Part shown: positions 47,080 through 57,020 of the stretch, one piece after another
Position numbering within the stretch: the stretch's first letter is position 1
How the letters are laid out: the number at the start of each line of letters is the position of its first letter
NCBI GenBank assembly: GCA_900541415.1
Contig: UQJP01000012.1
Span: 43,577 to 107,576, forward strand
Reading direction: 5' to 3'
From: an uncultured Odoribacter sp.
GTDB taxonomy: Bacteria > Bacteroidota > Bacteroidia > Bacteroidales > Marinifilaceae
DNA length: 64,000 nt
Program-made: the position numbers and the translations under genes
The notes under the pieces: model-generated
Told to the model about the DNA's origin: nothing
Seen by the model: only the letters and a program-made list of their open reading frames with translations
Databases searched by the model: none

Positions 47080-48138
47080 CTATATCCGGCTTTTCCGCGT
47101 CAGGAGAAATAAAAACAAAGGAACTCCTAAAAAAGAGGTCAAAATTCCCACCGGAAGAATAATCGGTGAAATAACAGTTCGCGCCACCGTATCGCAAAGC
47201 AGCAGGAACATACCACCGAACACCGCCGAACCTGTGATTAAAAATTCTTCATTATCCCCGATACATTTTCTGACGATATGCGGTACGACCAGACCAACAA
47301 AAGCAATGACCCCAAAGAACGAAACAGCGACAGCCGTACACAAAGAGGTGACAACCATACCGATCACCCTGGTCCGCTGAGGGTATACTCCCATACTCTG
47401 CGCATAATCATCACCCGATCCCAGCACTTTGTAATCCCAGCGTTTGAAATAGAAATAAATCAAAGACGGAATGAGCACTGCGACCAGAAAAATCAGCTTA
47501 TACCAATCACTGCGTCCCAAATCCCCGAAATTCCAGAAAACAATCGAAGCCAGTTGTACATTGTTGGCCAGATACTGCATCACCGCAATCCCTGCTCCAA
47601 AAAGAGAATTGATAATCACCCCGGAAAGAATAATCGTTTCTACGGATGCCTGTTTTACTTTGATTATCAAAAGAATGATACTAAGTCCCAGTAAACTGCC
47701 TAAAAAAGCGGCAAACGTGATTACATAAGGATTCGTAATCATAAATAAATCAGAAGATTTCACGATCCCTGTCCCGGCTCCCAGAAAAACGATCCCGAAC
47801 GACGCACCAAATGCCGCCGCATTGGAAATCCCCAAAGTATAAGGGGAAGCCAGGGGATTACGTAATAAAACCTGCATCACAGCACCCGCTACCGAAAGAA
47901 TAATCCCGGTAATAACAGCACCCAATATCCGGGGCAAACGGATATTTAACAATATCTGCCGATTCATTTCAATCCCTTCTCCCCGCATCAAGGCAACGAT
48001 TTCCTGCCAGCCTATTTGATGCGAACCGGCAATCAGAGCCACACATCCCACCAATACCAGCAAAATCAACATCGCCACAATGAATAAACGGTTTCGTGTA
48101 CGATATTTTTTATATTGTATGATGACTTCGTTGCTCAT
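47080..48138 (-). CDS. FecCD/BtuC-type ABC transporter permease
   Basis: A 352-residue inner-membrane permease with about ten helices. Family motifs are LPRILGAVITGIILSVAGAVMQ with LLRNPLASPYTLGISNAAAFG in the first third, and GVIAFVGLVVPHIVRKCIGD near residue 285, which contacts the ATPase. It lies between the binding-protein gene (48 nt) and the ATPase gene. One permease gene suffices because these form homodimers. Substrate inferred with the rest of the locus. Confidence 0.93.
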   Translation of the reverse strand: MSNEVIIQYKKYRTRNRLFIVAMLILLVLVGCVALIAGSHQIGWQEIVALMRGEGIEMNRQILLNIRLPRILGAVITGIILSVAGAVMQVLLRNPLASPYTLGISNAAAFGASFGIVFLGAGTGIVKSSDLFMITNPYVITFAAFLGSLLGLSIILLIIKVKQASVETIILSGVIINSLFGAGIAVMQYLANNVQLASIVFWNFGDLGRSDWYKLIFLVAVLIPSLIYFYFKRWDYKVLGSGDDYAQSMGVYPQRTRVIGMVVTSLCTAVAVSFFGVIAFVGLVVPHIVRKCIGDNEEFLITGSAVFGGMFLLLCDTVARTVISPIILPVGILTSFLGVPLFLFLLTRKSRI

Positions 48139-48186
48139 AAATTATTTTCTGTCTATACGAAACAATACGATTGTTTCCCTTCTATT

Positions 48187-49260
48187 TCATTTCACATCAA
48201 AAACATTCCGGTAGTTTCCCCAACATGCCACCAGGCTGTCGGAGATCCGGGAACCCACAAAATGAGCCATTATCTCATCCGTTTTAGTTTCAACTTCAAT
48301 ATCTGCAAACCGTTCGGGAAAAAGAACTTTCCCGGCATACCAGGCATTCGCTAACATCACTTCAAAATTGGAATGATGATTATTATATGGCCATAAAATA
48401 TAAACCTCTTTATCCCGATAAGCCTTTAACAACCGATTCAATCCCTGCCGGGTTCGAAAATCCTCAAACACCAGCGGCCAACCTCCTGCATCCACAAAAA
48501 TCACATCGGGATTCCAATCCATTAATTGTTCCCAATCGATATAAGTTCCGGTTATCGCCGACACATAAGCCGAATCGATTCGTGAAGCCACATTGTTCAG
48601 CCCCAGAAAATCAAAAGCGGCATAATAAGGATCAGTAGAAGTTATTCCCTTTTGCCCTTTATAAGAAATCCCCCCGACATATACTTTCTTTTCCGCATGA
48701 TTGCCCCCCGTCCGCTTCTGTAATTCAGTAATCTGTCCATTAATATAACCGACCAATGAATCGACTGCGCTCTCTGTATGAAGCACCTCTCCTATTTGCT
48801 GTAATGAACGATAAAACGTCTGGCGGTTACGCCCGATATCCCCATATTCTATGGTAAATACCGGGATCCCCGTACGTCTCTGCAATTCATCAGCATCCCC
48901 CACTGTGGTGGATGACATAAAGATCACATCAGGATGCACAGCCATAATTAATTCGGGATCACCTCCCATTCCAGGTCCGATAAGAGGTTTACCGGACAAT
49001 TCCGGATGGGCGAAAAGATGTGTGAACTCATTAGGACGGGCTTCCTGTTCCTCTATCCCGCAAATGAAAGGAGAACCTCCGGCATAAGTGACTAACCGGA
49101 TTGCGGATGAACGGATACAAACAATACGTTTCACCGTATCGGGCAAATAAACCTCCCGCTGCAAAGCATCCGTTACGATCCGTCCTGAAGTCCCGGGACG
49201 ATTACGTACCCCGCAATTACAGAAAAAAAGAATAACGAAGAAAAAAAATATCAGTTTCAT
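48187..49260 (-). CDS. Periplasmic/lipoprotein metal-chelate binding protein (TroA/BtuF-like fold)
   Basis: A 357-residue solute-binding protein with a hydrophobic leader and cysteines at its end (LFFCNC), suggesting a lipoprotein although the lipobox is not classical. The two-lobed helical-backbone fold is shown by RIVTDALQREVYLPDTVKRI, then PELIMAVHPDVIFMSSTTVG in the first lobe and DWNPDVIFVDAGGWPLVFED in the second. It hands the captured chelate to the permease. Candidate ligands are ferric, cobalt or nickel complexes; there is no histidine-rich tail that would favour one. Confidence 0.88.
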   Translation of the reverse strand: MKLIFFFFVILFFCNCGVRNRPGTSGRIVTDALQREVYLPDTVKRIVCIRSSAIRLVTYAGGSPFICGIEEQEARPNEFTHLFAHPELSGKPLIGPGMGGDPELIMAVHPDVIFMSSTTVGDADELQRRTGIPVFTIEYGDIGRNRQTFYRSLQQIGEVLHTESAVDSLVGYINGQITELQKRTGGNHAEKKVYVGGISYKGQKGITSTDPYYAAFDFLGLNNVASRIDSAYVSAITGTYIDWEQLMDWNPDVIFVDAGGWPLVFEDFRTRQGLNRLLKAYRDKEVYILWPYNNHHSNFEVMLANAWYAGKVLFPERFADIEVETKTDEIMAHFVGSRISDSLVACWGNYRNVFDVK

Positions 49261-49406
49261 GAATATTCATTTTTGAACAATGAGAAACGAACGGTAAATC
49301 ATAAAAGTATCTCTGGCTTAGTTTCAATCACGACAGCAATACTGATTCCTACAATATTTTACTATGCATTTAAAAATTGTCCTTACCGCCCATTCCTCAT
49401 TTTTCG

Positions 49407-51452
49407 TCAATTAATATTTACCGCCAACTTAACATTCATAAGTCTCCCGGCGGATATATAATCTTTCGTATTCATGTGGCGGTTATTAAATATATTGATC
49501 ATCTCCGCCCCCACATAAAAACGCCGGCTAAAGAACCATTTTGAAATTTGAGCATCCCATACCGTAAATCCAGAAATAGAAGTAGAATTGTCTTCCGATG
49601 TATATTGCTTCGATTTATAACGTCCGCGTATCATGGCATCGACAATTCCGCCCGTCCAAAGGATATAACCTTTCACCTGATTCTTAGGGGCATAAGTCAA
49701 TATTTTATCATTCAATTCAGGCTTTTCATCAAAATCTTTTACCCTGGGATCATTATAAGAATAATTCAAATTAATCTTTAAACCGTTTACAGGCATATAA
49801 TCAAGGTCGGCTTCCACACCTTTCATGTCCACTTTGGATATATTCTCCCGGCGAAAAATATCCCGTTTACCCCACATTTTTTCACCTGTTGCTATGTAAT
49901 ACAGGAAATCACGTCCTTTGGCATAATAAAAAGAAGGAGAAAGCGATAAATGCCGGGTCAGCCAGAAAGTTCCTCCAATCTCATAATTATCCAACTTTTC
50001 AGGTCCTAATTCAGGATTTGCGATTTTCGGCCCAACCCACATCCATCCAGACCGACAGAGATCGTCCAAAATAGATGCCCGGAATCCCTGAGAATAAGAC
50101 ACATACATAGATACGGCTTCCACCGGATTAAAACGTAAGGCAGCCCGGGGCGAGATATGTTCCCAACGATTACTTTTCAACGCCCCGTTATAGGTGTTAA
50201 AGTCCGCTACATTATCCCCCTGTGCGTCAAACCATCCTTTATGGAAAAAAGCATTGTCATACCGCACAGCCATCTGTAACCAAAAACGTTCTTTCCAGAA
50301 ATTCAGCTCATCCTGTAAAAATACGGAAACAATGGTCATCTTTCCTTTATTCAACACTTTATCAGATGAAGTCACATAATAATCTCCTCCGTCTATACTG
50401 CCATTCTTAAATTCACCTCCAACGGTAAAATCATTGTGTTTTGTTGTAAAACGGGTATGTAAAATAGCTCCCCAGTCATCACGGTGGGATTTCACGTCAA
50501 AGCGTTGATATTCTCCTCCCTTCATTCGTTCGTCCAGTTTAAAATAATCCTGACGTTGAAAATATAAAGCGGCCTGATATGAAAATTTCTTATGTCCTCC
50601 ATAAAAACGACTTTGTACACGATTGTGATTAAAATGGCGATATTCTCCGTCAGGGGCTTCAATCTTTTCTCCTTCTCCCCGCTTATCCCGGTACAGATCA
50701 TAAGACAAATCGACATTGAACCATTTGGAAGGCGTAAATAACACTTTCGTATAAAGTCCCCCTTCTTTCATAAAACGGGCTACACTATAATCGGGAATGG
50801 TACGCAAGCTGTCGGGTACATTGTTAAACCCGTCACTTTTATTATAATAACCGGAAACAAAAAAAGAAAAGTATTTATTGACACGGCTCGACAGACCAAG
50901 ATTGGTTTTCCAGGTATTAAGAGAACCATAAGCGCCTGAAGCATGCACGGAGAAAGGGGAATTCGGTTTTTTACTAATAATATTAATTACACCTCCCATA
51001 GCATTATTACCGTAAAGCGAGGAACCGGGACCTTTAAATACCTCTATACGTTGCACATTATCCATATGGATACTGTTCCAGTTCACCGATCCTTCATCGG
51101 ATGTATTAATCGGAATTCCATCGAACAATACCAACGTACGTCCCTGCTCGTCACCGGATAATCCCCGGATGCTGACATTGCTATGCATATTGCTCATCCC
51201 GTCGGAACGGGTGGTATTCACCCCTGAGATCATGGTCAAAATGTCATCCACACTTTGTGCCGGACTATTCCGAAGTAATAAGGGAGTAACAATATTAATA
51301 CTACCGGGACTTTGGGTTATCGGACGTTCCGTCCGGGATCCGGTCACCACAACTTCTCTCAAAATCATAGTTGTATCAACCGCCTCGCCTTCCGCATAAA
51401 GCCGGGAAGTTGATAAAACAAATAACAAAAAAATAATCTTTTTATATTTCAT
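49407..51452 (-). CDS. TonB-dependent outer-membrane receptor (siderophore/metal type)
   Basis: A 681-residue receptor with signal peptide (1-20), a TonB box-like ILREVVVTGSR segment, a plug domain (RSDGMSNMHSNVSIRGLSG, VLFDGIPINTS, ERIEVFKGPGSSLYG-type motif at VQRIEVFKGPG) and a 22-strand barrel ending in MNVKLAVNIN. The size and the lack of a carboxypeptidase-like front domain fit metal-chelate or vitamin receptors rather than SusC. It is the first gene of the locus that continues with the binding protein, permease, ATPase and TrmO-FmdE fusion, and it is divergent from the urease operon. Confidence 0.92.
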   Translation of the reverse strand: MKYKKIIFLLFVLSTSRLYAEGEAVDTTMILREVVVTGSRTERPITQSPGSINIVTPLLLRNSPAQSVDDILTMISGVNTTRSDGMSNMHSNVSIRGLSGDEQGRTLVLFDGIPINTSDEGSVNWNSIHMDNVQRIEVFKGPGSSLYGNNAMGGVINIISKKPNSPFSVHASGAYGSLNTWKTNLGLSSRVNKYFSFFVSGYYNKSDGFNNVPDSLRTIPDYSVARFMKEGGLYTKVLFTPSKWFNVDLSYDLYRDKRGEGEKIEAPDGEYRHFNHNRVQSRFYGGHKKFSYQAALYFQRQDYFKLDERMKGGEYQRFDVKSHRDDWGAILHTRFTTKHNDFTVGGEFKNGSIDGGDYYVTSSDKVLNKGKMTIVSVFLQDELNFWKERFWLQMAVRYDNAFFHKGWFDAQGDNVADFNTYNGALKSNRWEHISPRAALRFNPVEAVSMYVSYSQGFRASILDDLCRSGWMWVGPKIANPELGPEKLDNYEIGGTFWLTRHLSLSPSFYYAKGRDFLYYIATGEKMWGKRDIFRRENISKVDMKGVEADLDYMPVNGLKINLNYSYNDPRVKDFDEKPELNDKILTYAPKNQVKGYILWTGGIVDAMIRGRYKSKQYTSEDNSTSISGFTVWDAQISKWFFSRRFYVGAEMINIFNNRHMNTKDYISAGRLMNVKLAVNIN

Positions 51453-52325
51453 CCTCTATTCATTTTACCGGTAAATCCTCAAAGATTTACCGGAATTATT
51501 CAAAATCAATCCACTCCGCCCTATTTTTTCAGACAGGTAACGATTTTTATCACATCCCTGTCCGATAAATACAGCTTTTCCCACTCCTGTCCAGGCGATC
51601 TAAAAATCAGCCTAAACTAAAATGCAGGTTTATATCATTCACAACATAAAGAATACAGGTTATATCTACGATATTCCCGGAAATTCAAGAATCGGTTTCA
51701 TAAATCCTTTAATTCCCCAGACACATATTTCCCCTAACTGCCACTTATCGTATTTCACGTTATAGTGCGGTATTTATCGGGCATATCGTATATAATCTTC
51801 AGGTGGAGAGAACAGTAAATTCCGATATTCCAACCGCTCCGTTTTCCGATGGTCAAAGAACCGACTACGGTAGGATTTAATGGCTATTCGTTCCCGATGA
51901 CGAGAATAGATTTTCAGAAATAAAAAAGATAAGTTCACTTGTTTACAGTGATTGAATGACGAACTGTCGAGAGGCGAAATGGCTTTCCTGCTGATAGTTT
52001 CTATCACGCCTCTCTTGGCAATGTTGCCAGGCAGGAAAGGCTCATGTTCCGATTGAAAAATGCCCGGTTTCTTCATTCTATACCGGACAATAGAGCTGGT
52101 TTTTGTTTTCATCCGTTGTCCACTTTAGTTTACCCTGACTTTTACGCTTCCTAAAAGAGTTTGTTTTAAGATTCAGACATTTATACTTTTTACACACTTT
52201 ATAACAATCTCAATACCAGTCATTTGTAACATATTCAAATTCCCAGCGTAGTACCTATGTTAATGCCGCAACGAATGATTCGATGTAGCACCAAACCAAA
52301 TGACTAACTATTAAAAACAAAAACT
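51453..52325. other. 873-bp divergent regulatory region between metal uptake and urease
   Basis: It holds a 10-bp inverted repeat CCGGTAAATC (51468-51477 with 51484-51493) next to the receptor start and the structured segment at 51969-52039. A minus-strand open frame at 51774-52112 (112 codons) resembles nothing I know and overlaps the structured segment, so I do not call it a gene. No TAnnTTTG box is obvious for either operon and no NikR-like palindrome was found by eye. Confidence 0.45.
51969..52039 (+). ncRNA. Compact double-pseudoknot RNA candidate upstream of urease
   Basis: Four helices tile 71 nt almost without gaps. P1 pairs GAGAGGCG (51969-51976) with 52007-52014. P2 pairs CTTTCCTGC (51983-51991) with GCAGGAAAG (52031-52039). 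P3 is a hairpin TGATAG-TTT-CTATCA (51992-52006). P4 is a hairpin TGGCA-ATGT-TGCCA (52016-52029). P1 and P2 interlock, giving the strand order of the HDV ribozyme. Yet the loop of P3 is too short and the P4-P2 joiner is one base, so the catalytic features of that ribozyme are missing. It would lie in a long urease leader on the plus strand. Confidence 0.45.
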
Positions 52326-52628
52326 ATGCATTTAACACCAAAAGAGATCGACAAGTTAATGTTGCTGTCGCTCGGCGCGATTGCTGCGCGACGGAAGGAA
52401 AAAGGGCTCAAGCTAAATTACCCGGAAGCAGTGGCTTACATCAGTTCTGCTGCACTGGAAGGAGCCCGGGAAGGGAAAACGCTGGAACAAGTAATGACTG
52501 ATTCCACAAAGGTATTAACCAAAGCGGATGTTATGGAAGGAGTGGCCGATATGATCAGCCTAATCCAGGTAGAGGCAGTTTTTACAGATGGTAGCCGTCT
52601 GGTAAGTATTCACCAACCTATTAAATAA
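52326..52628 (+). CDS. ureA: Urease gamma subunit
   Basis: A 100-residue structural subunit of the nickel enzyme that splits urea to ammonia and carbamate. It shows the family start [20 protein letters not shown], the [20 protein letters not shown] core, and the ending [18 protein letters not shown]. Length is standard for a separate gamma subunit. It is followed 7 nt later by ureB. It heads an operon of at least seven urease genes. Confidence 0.97.
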   Translation: MHLTPKEIDKLMLLSLGAIAARRKEKGLKLNYPEAVAYISSAALEGAREGKTLEQVMTDSTKVLTKADVMEGVADMISLIQVEAVFTDGSRLVSIHQPIK

Positions 52629-52635
52629 AAAAATT

Positions 52636-53145
52636 ATGGCAGATAACAATAAAACGGGAGCAACACAACAAGCACCGATAACACCGGGATTTACCCCGAA
52701 ACAACGTGTAGGGGTTGGAGGAGAGATTTTAAGCGCAGAACCTATCACGTATAACGAAGGTAGGTATACTGCTAAAATAGTAGTACACAACACAGGTGAC
52801 CGTCCGATCCAAATAGGTTCGCATTTCCATTTCTTTGAAGTAAACCGTTACTTACAATTCGATCGTGCCAAAGCCTATGGTTGTCACCTGAATATTCCAT
52901 CAACCACAGCAGTCCGCTTTGAACCCGGAGATGAGAAAGAAGTAGAAGTAGTGGCTTATTCCGGCAAGCAATATGTCATGGGATTCAATGGTTTGGTGCA
53001 AGGTTTCACCGGAGATGAGGATGCCCCCACCTATTTCCCGCAACGGATTCTGGCAATAGAGAGAGCAAAGAATTTAGGATTTAAGATGATCGACGAAGCC
53101 AGCGCAGAAGCCGATTTACAGAAAAAGAACCAAAAACAAAAATAA
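52636..53145 (+). CDS. ureB: Urease beta subunit with C-terminal extension
   Basis: A 169-residue subunit, clearly longer than the usual 100-120. The conserved core spans about residues 26-121 ([64 protein letters not shown]). A lysine-rich tail follows from 122 to 169 with [20 protein letters not shown]. That tail resembles the C-terminus of Helicobacter UreA, where a gamma-beta fusion subunit uses it in dodecamer assembly. The N-terminal 25 residues are also extra. It lies 2 nt before ureC. Confidence 0.96.
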   Translation: MADNNKTGATQQAPITPGFTPKQRVGVGGEILSAEPITYNEGRYTAKIVVHNTGDRPIQIGSHFHFFEVNRYLQFDRAKAYGCHLNIPSTTAVRFEPGDEKEVEVVAYSGKQYVMGFNGLVQGFTGDEDAPTYFPQRILAIERAKNLGFKMIDEASAEADLQKKNQKQK

Positions 53146-53147
53146 TC

Positions 53148-54866
53148 ATGGCAACAATTTCAAGACAACAATACAACGACCTTTACGGCCCTACGGTAGG
53201 AGATAAAATCCGCCTGGGTGATACCGAACTTTATGTAGAGGTTACAAAAGACCTCTGCGTATATGGAGATGAGGTGATTTATGGCGGTGGTAAAACCTTA
53301 CGCGATGGTATGGGGTTGGCCAATACAACCACAGCCGAAGGCGGTACGCTGGATTTAGTGATTACCAATGTCACGATTATAGACCCGAAATTAGGAGTGA
53401 TAAAAGCTGACGTAGGTATCAAAGACGGTAAAATCGCCGGAATTGGTAAAGCCGGAAACCCAAACATCATGAAAGGAGTAAATCCTGAATTGGTTACAGG
53501 AGCTGCAACGGACGCAATTTCAGGAGAACATCTGATCCTGACCCCGGCAGCTATCGACGGGCACGTCCACATGATCGCTCCCCAACAAGCCTACCATTGT
53601 TTAAGCAACGGGGTAACCACTCTGGTTGGCGGTGGCGTTGGCCCTACCGACGGAACCAACGGGACCACCATTACTTCGGGAACCTGGAATATGAAAAAAA
53701 TATTGCAATCCATCGAAGGACTTCCCGTAAATTATGGTTTTTTAGGCAAAGGTAACTGTTCTGTCCGCAAACCTCTGGTGGAACAAGTCATGGCAGGAGC
53801 CTGTGGTTTTAAAATCCATGAAGACTGGGGAAGTACTCCGGCAGCCATTCGCGCCACGATGGGAGTCGCCGATGAATTCGACATACAGGTAGCCATACAT
53901 ACCGACACCCTGAATGAGGGTGGATACGTAGAAGACACGATTGCAGCCATCGATGGACGTACCATCCACACTTACCACACCGAAGGTGCAGGAGGCGGAC
54001 ATGCACCGGACTTATTAAAAGTAGCTTCTTTGGCAAATGTACTTCCTTCTTCCACGAATCCGACCTTACCGTTCGGAATCAATTCACAGGCAGAATTATT
54101 CGATATGATTATGGTGTGCCACAATCTAAACCCGAAAATTCCGTCCGACGTATCGTTCGCAGAAAGCCGTGTACGTCCGGAAACACAAGCCGCAGAAAAC
54201 ATCCTGCATGACCTGGGTGTGATTTCCATGATTTCGTCAGACTCTCAAGCTATGGGCCGTGTGGGTGAAAACTTTTTACGCGCTTTCCAGATGGCCGACT
54301 ACATGAAACAGGTAAGAGGCAAACTGTCCGAAGATTCTACCGATAACGACAATTTCCGCGTATTGCGTTATTTAGCAAAACTGACCATAAATCCGGCAAT
54401 TACCTACGGTTTTTCCGAAATACTCGGTTCTATCGAAAAAGGTAAAATGGCCGACCTTGTTTTATGGGAACCCGCTTTCTTCGGAACAAAACCCAAAATG
54501 GTCATTAAAGGAGGTATGATCAATTGGGCCAATATGGGTGACCCGAATGCTTCTCTGCCCACACCGCAGCCCGTGTACTACCGCCCCATGTACGGCAGCT
54601 TTGGAAAAGCTATGCCGAGTAGCTGTGTTTCATTCGTATCCCGGGCATCACACGATTTAGGCATTAAAGAAAAATATGACTTACAGCGTATCGTTTACCC
54701 GGTACATGCCTGCCGTCAAATCGGTAAATCACACATGGTGCTCAACGGGAACATGCCAAAAATCGACGTAAATCCAGAGACTTTCGAAGTATTTATCGAC
54801 GGTAAACAGGCTTATGTGAAACCGGCACAAAAATTCTCTTTAGCACAGCTTTACTGGTTTAGTTAA
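53148..54866 (+). CDS. ureC: Urease alpha (catalytic) subunit
   Basis: A 572-residue catalytic subunit. All active-site residues are visible: nickel ligands His139 and His141 ([12 protein letters not shown]), the carbamylated Lys222 in [12 protein letters not shown], His251 in [11 protein letters not shown], His277 in [16 protein letters not shown] context ([13 protein letters not shown]), and Asp365 in [14 protein letters not shown]. The mobile flap Cys324-His325 is in [13 protein letters not shown]. The enzyme should therefore be active once nickel is inserted by UreE, UreF, UreG and UreD. A 173-nt structured gap separates it from ureE. Confidence 0.98.
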   Translation: MATISRQQYNDLYGPTVGDKIRLGDTELYVEVTKDLCVYGDEVIYGGGKTLRDGMGLANTTTAEGGTLDLVITNVTIIDPKLGVIKADVGIKDGKIAGIGKAGNPNIMKGVNPELVTGAATDAISGEHLILTPAAIDGHVHMIAPQQAYHCLSNGVTTLVGGGVGPTDGTNGTTITSGTWNMKKILQSIEGLPVNYGFLGKGNCSVRKPLVEQVMAGACGFKIHEDWGSTPAAIRATMGVADEFDIQVAIHTDTLNEGGYVEDTIAAIDGRTIHTYHTEGAGGGHAPDLLKVASLANVLPSSTNPTLPFGINSQAELFDMIMVCHNLNPKIPSDVSFAESRVRPETQAAENILHDLGVISMISSDSQAMGRVGENFLRAFQMADYMKQVRGKLSEDSTDNDNFRVLRYLAKLTINPAITYGFSEILGSIEKGKMADLVLWEPAFFGTKPKMVIKGGMINWANMGDPNASLPTPQPVYYRPMYGSFGKAMPSSCVSFVSRASHDLGIKEKYDLQRIVYPVHACRQIGKSHMVLNGNMPKIDVNPETFEVFIDGKQAYVKPAQKFSLAQLYWFS

Positions 54867-54893
54867 ATCATAATTTATTTCCGAAGCTATGCA

Positions 54894-55008
54894 AGGCATG
54901 GGACTGCGCCGGACTTATCCGGCCTTTCCCATGCTTACCAAAAGTCAGGCTTAAACCTTCATTTGAGTTAAGAAATACAAATGGAATTAAAGCCTCATCC
55001 GGCTTTTG
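54894..55008 (+). promoter_or_regulatory. Two stem-loops between ureC and ureE
   Basis: First hairpin: GCATGGGA (54896-54903) with 54927-54934, enclosing GCCGGA (54908-54913) with TCCGGC (54918-54923). Second: CAAAAG (54939-54944) with CTTTTG (55003-55008), AGGCTT (54947-54952) with AAGCCT (54990-54995), and inner CATTTG with CAAATG. A second TCCGGC at 54998-55003 could compete for the first hairpin. This may act as an mRNA processing/stability site or attenuator that lowers accessory gene expression relative to ureABC. Confidence 0.5.
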
Positions 55009-55039
55009 TCCTTGCCTATCTTCACAAAAAACCTTCACT

Positions 55040-55633
55040 ATGAAAATGTTCTCAGAAGTTATCGGAAACATGGAAACCGATCCATCCTGGAATGGAAAAT
55101 TAAAAAATATCCAAATCGAATATGTCAATCTCGACCAGTGGACGGCTCAAAAAAGTCGTTTTATTGCCAAAAGCGAGGCAGGTACAGAATATGCAGTAGC
55201 CCTCAAACGCCATAGCCAGGTTGAAAACGGGGATATTCTCGAATATGACTCCGAAATGAAAAAAGCCGTCGTGATCCGCATCGACCTGAAACCTGTGTTA
55301 ATCATCGATCTCCAAAAAATAGCAAAATTACCACCTGAAGAAATAATTCGCCGCAGCGTGGAACTAGGACATGCCATAGGCAACCAACACTGGCCGGCTA
55401 TTGTAAAAGGCACAAAACTGTTTGTCCCGCTCACCGTAGATAAAAAAGTCATGCTAAGCGTTATGGACACTCATCATTTTGAAGACATTACCTACGAATT
55501 TCAGCCCGGAAAAGAGATTATACCGTTTTTAGCTCCTCATGAGATACGTCAGCTCTTTGGAGGCAGTACCCAGGAACTACCACATCATGCCCACTCACAC
55601 CCGGAGTTAAACGGCGAAACACACCATCATTAA
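55040..55633 (+). CDS. ureE: Urease accessory nickel-binding protein UreE
   Basis: A 197-residue metallochaperone that stores and delivers nickel to UreG. It has the N-terminal peptide-binding domain (about 1-75) and a ferredoxin-like metal-binding domain with RSVELGHAIGNQHWPAIVKG (family histidines) near residues 110-130. It ends in a histidine-rich tail, HHAHSHPELNGETHHH, which can hold several nickel ions. Such a tail is present in some UreE proteins and absent in others. It begins the accessory half of the operon. Confidence 0.95.
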   Translation: MKMFSEVIGNMETDPSWNGKLKNIQIEYVNLDQWTAQKSRFIAKSEAGTEYAVALKRHSQVENGDILEYDSEMKKAVVIRIDLKPVLIIDLQKIAKLPPEEIIRRSVELGHAIGNQHWPAIVKGTKLFVPLTVDKKVMLSVMDTHHFEDITYEFQPGKEIIPFLAPHEIRQLFGGSTQELPHHAHSHPELNGETHHH

Positions 55634-55657
55634 TCCGTATCACCTGAAATTACAATT

Positions 55658-56350
55658 ATGATTGACGAAATTACGAGGCTCATGCGCTTACTCGAGTTTT
55701 CCGATTCGGCATTTCCGGTAGGCACTTTTTCATTCTCCAATGGTTTAGAATCTGCATCTTTTGAAAGAATTGTCCACAATGCCGGGAGTTTGGAACAATA
55801 TACCCGCACCGTTCTTCAACAGACGGTGCATTGCGATGCCATTGCCGCATTGATCGCTTTTCGTGCAGCCGCTTCGAATGATTATGAAACCATTCAGGAA
55901 GCGGACAGGCAAATCATATTGTGTAAAATGAACGCAGAAGCCCGCCTGATGCTTACCCGAATGGGAAAAAAAATGGCAGAAATATGCACACAAATTTCTG
56001 ATTGTCCGTTAATGTCCCAATGGTTAGAAGACATCTGCAACCAACAGGTTCCAGGTACTTATCCTATTGCACAGGCAATCTATTTCCAGCAAAATCACTC
56101 TACCGAAAAAGATCTCTTTGTCGCCATCGAATATGGAGCGATCAATATGATCCTAAACGCAGCCTTGCGATGTGTGAAAGTTTCTCATTACGAAACCCAG
56201 TCTATTCTTTTCCGGTTATGCTCGGAAGCTACTAAAGACTACGAAACGATAAAAGACATGGAATTCGAGGATATGAAAGCTTTTGCCCCAGAAATGGACA
56301 TCATTGCCTCGCTTCACGAAAAAGGTAAAATGAGAATGTTTATGAATTAA
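55658..56350 (+). CDS. ureF: Urease accessory protein UreF
   Basis: A 230-residue all-helical protein that couples UreD and UreG during activation of apo-urease. Family features are the N-terminal [20 protein letters not shown], then GLESAS, and [20 protein letters not shown] with the C-terminal helices. It follows ureE by 24 nt and precedes ureG by 19 nt. Confidence 0.94.
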   Translation: MIDEITRLMRLLEFSDSAFPVGTFSFSNGLESASFERIVHNAGSLEQYTRTVLQQTVHCDAIAALIAFRAAASNDYETIQEADRQIILCKMNAEARLMLTRMGKKMAEICTQISDCPLMSQWLEDICNQQVPGTYPIAQAIYFQQNHSTEKDLFVAIEYGAINMILNAALRCVKVSHYETQSILFRLCSEATKDYETIKDMEFEDMKAFAPEMDIIASLHEKGKMRMFMN

Positions 56351-56369
56351 AAACACTAAAATTAAAACT

Positions 56370-57020
56370 ATGAGCAATACATGCAGAATAGGTGTCGGAG
56401 GTCCTGTAGGATCGGGAAAAACCGCACTAATCGAAGCTATCACCCCTTATTTCTTAAAATTAGGCTTAAAAGTACTAATTATCACCAACGACATTGTTAC
56501 AACGGAAGATGCCAAACACGTTCGAAAAATGTTAAAAGGCTATCTGGCGGAAGAACGGATCATCGGCGTGGAAACCGGAGCCTGTCCGCACACAGCCGTC
56601 CGGGAAGACCCGTCTATGAATATTGCCGCTGTGGAAGAAATGGAAGCCAAATTCCCGGATAGCGATGTCGTACTGATCGAATCAGGAGGAGATAATCTGA
56701 CCCTTACATTCAGTCCGGCCCTGGTGGACTTCTTCATTTACGTAATAGACGTTGCCGCAGGGGACAAAATTCCCCGGAAAGACGGACCGGGCATATCCTA
56801 TTCCGATATTCTGGTTATCAATAAAACCGACCTCGCCCCCTATGTACATGCCGATTTGGAGGTGATGCGCAGAGATTCAGAACTGATGCGTCCCGGTAAA
56901 CCTTTCGTGTTCACAAACTGCATGACAGGTGAAGGCATTAAGGAATTGGTCGCACTTATCCGAAATATGGCTCTTTTTGACCGGGTATCAGAAAAGGCAG
57001 TAGAGGAGATGAAATTATGA
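56370..57020 (+). CDS. ureG: Urease accessory GTPase UreG
   Basis: A 216-residue SIMIBI-class GTPase that drives nickel insertion. The P-loop is [14 protein letters not shown] (10-18), the nickel-binding CPH motif is Cys72-Pro73-His74 in [14 protein letters not shown], the switch region is [15 protein letters not shown], and the base-recognition NKTD is in [12 protein letters not shown]. There is no histidine-rich N-terminus, so nickel storage falls to UreE. The stop codon overlaps the ureD start by 4 nt (ATGA). Confidence 0.97.
   Translation: MSNTCRIGVGGPVGSGKTALIEAITPYFLKLGLKVLIITNDIVTTEDAKHVRKMLKGYLAEERIIGVETGACPHTAVREDPSMNIAAVEEMEAKFPDSDVVLIESGGDNLTLTFSPALVDFFIYVIDVAAGDKIPRKDGPGISYSDILVINKTDLAPYVHADLEVMRRDSELMRPGKPFVFTNCMTGEGIKELVALIRNMALFDRVSEKAVEEMKL

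Noticed and set aside
51562..51780. 11-bp inverted repeat CCGATAAATAC / GTATTTATCGG about 200 bp apart
   Set aside because: AT-rich and distant; a match of this length in 870 bp is not clearly above chance.
51969..52039. HDV-like self-cleaving ribozyme
   Set aside because: The helix order fits, but loop 3 is only 3 nt, no P1.1 can form and the P4-P2 joiner has one base with no catalytic cytosine.
51774..52112. Minus-strand open frame of 112 codons between the TonB receptor and ureA
   Set aside because: It matches no family I know, has no promoter box or hydrophobic pattern, and covers the segment that folds tightly as RNA.
55006..55215. Plus-strand frame of 69 codons at the start of ureE
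   Set aside because: It is an alternative frame inside ureE without any family similarity.
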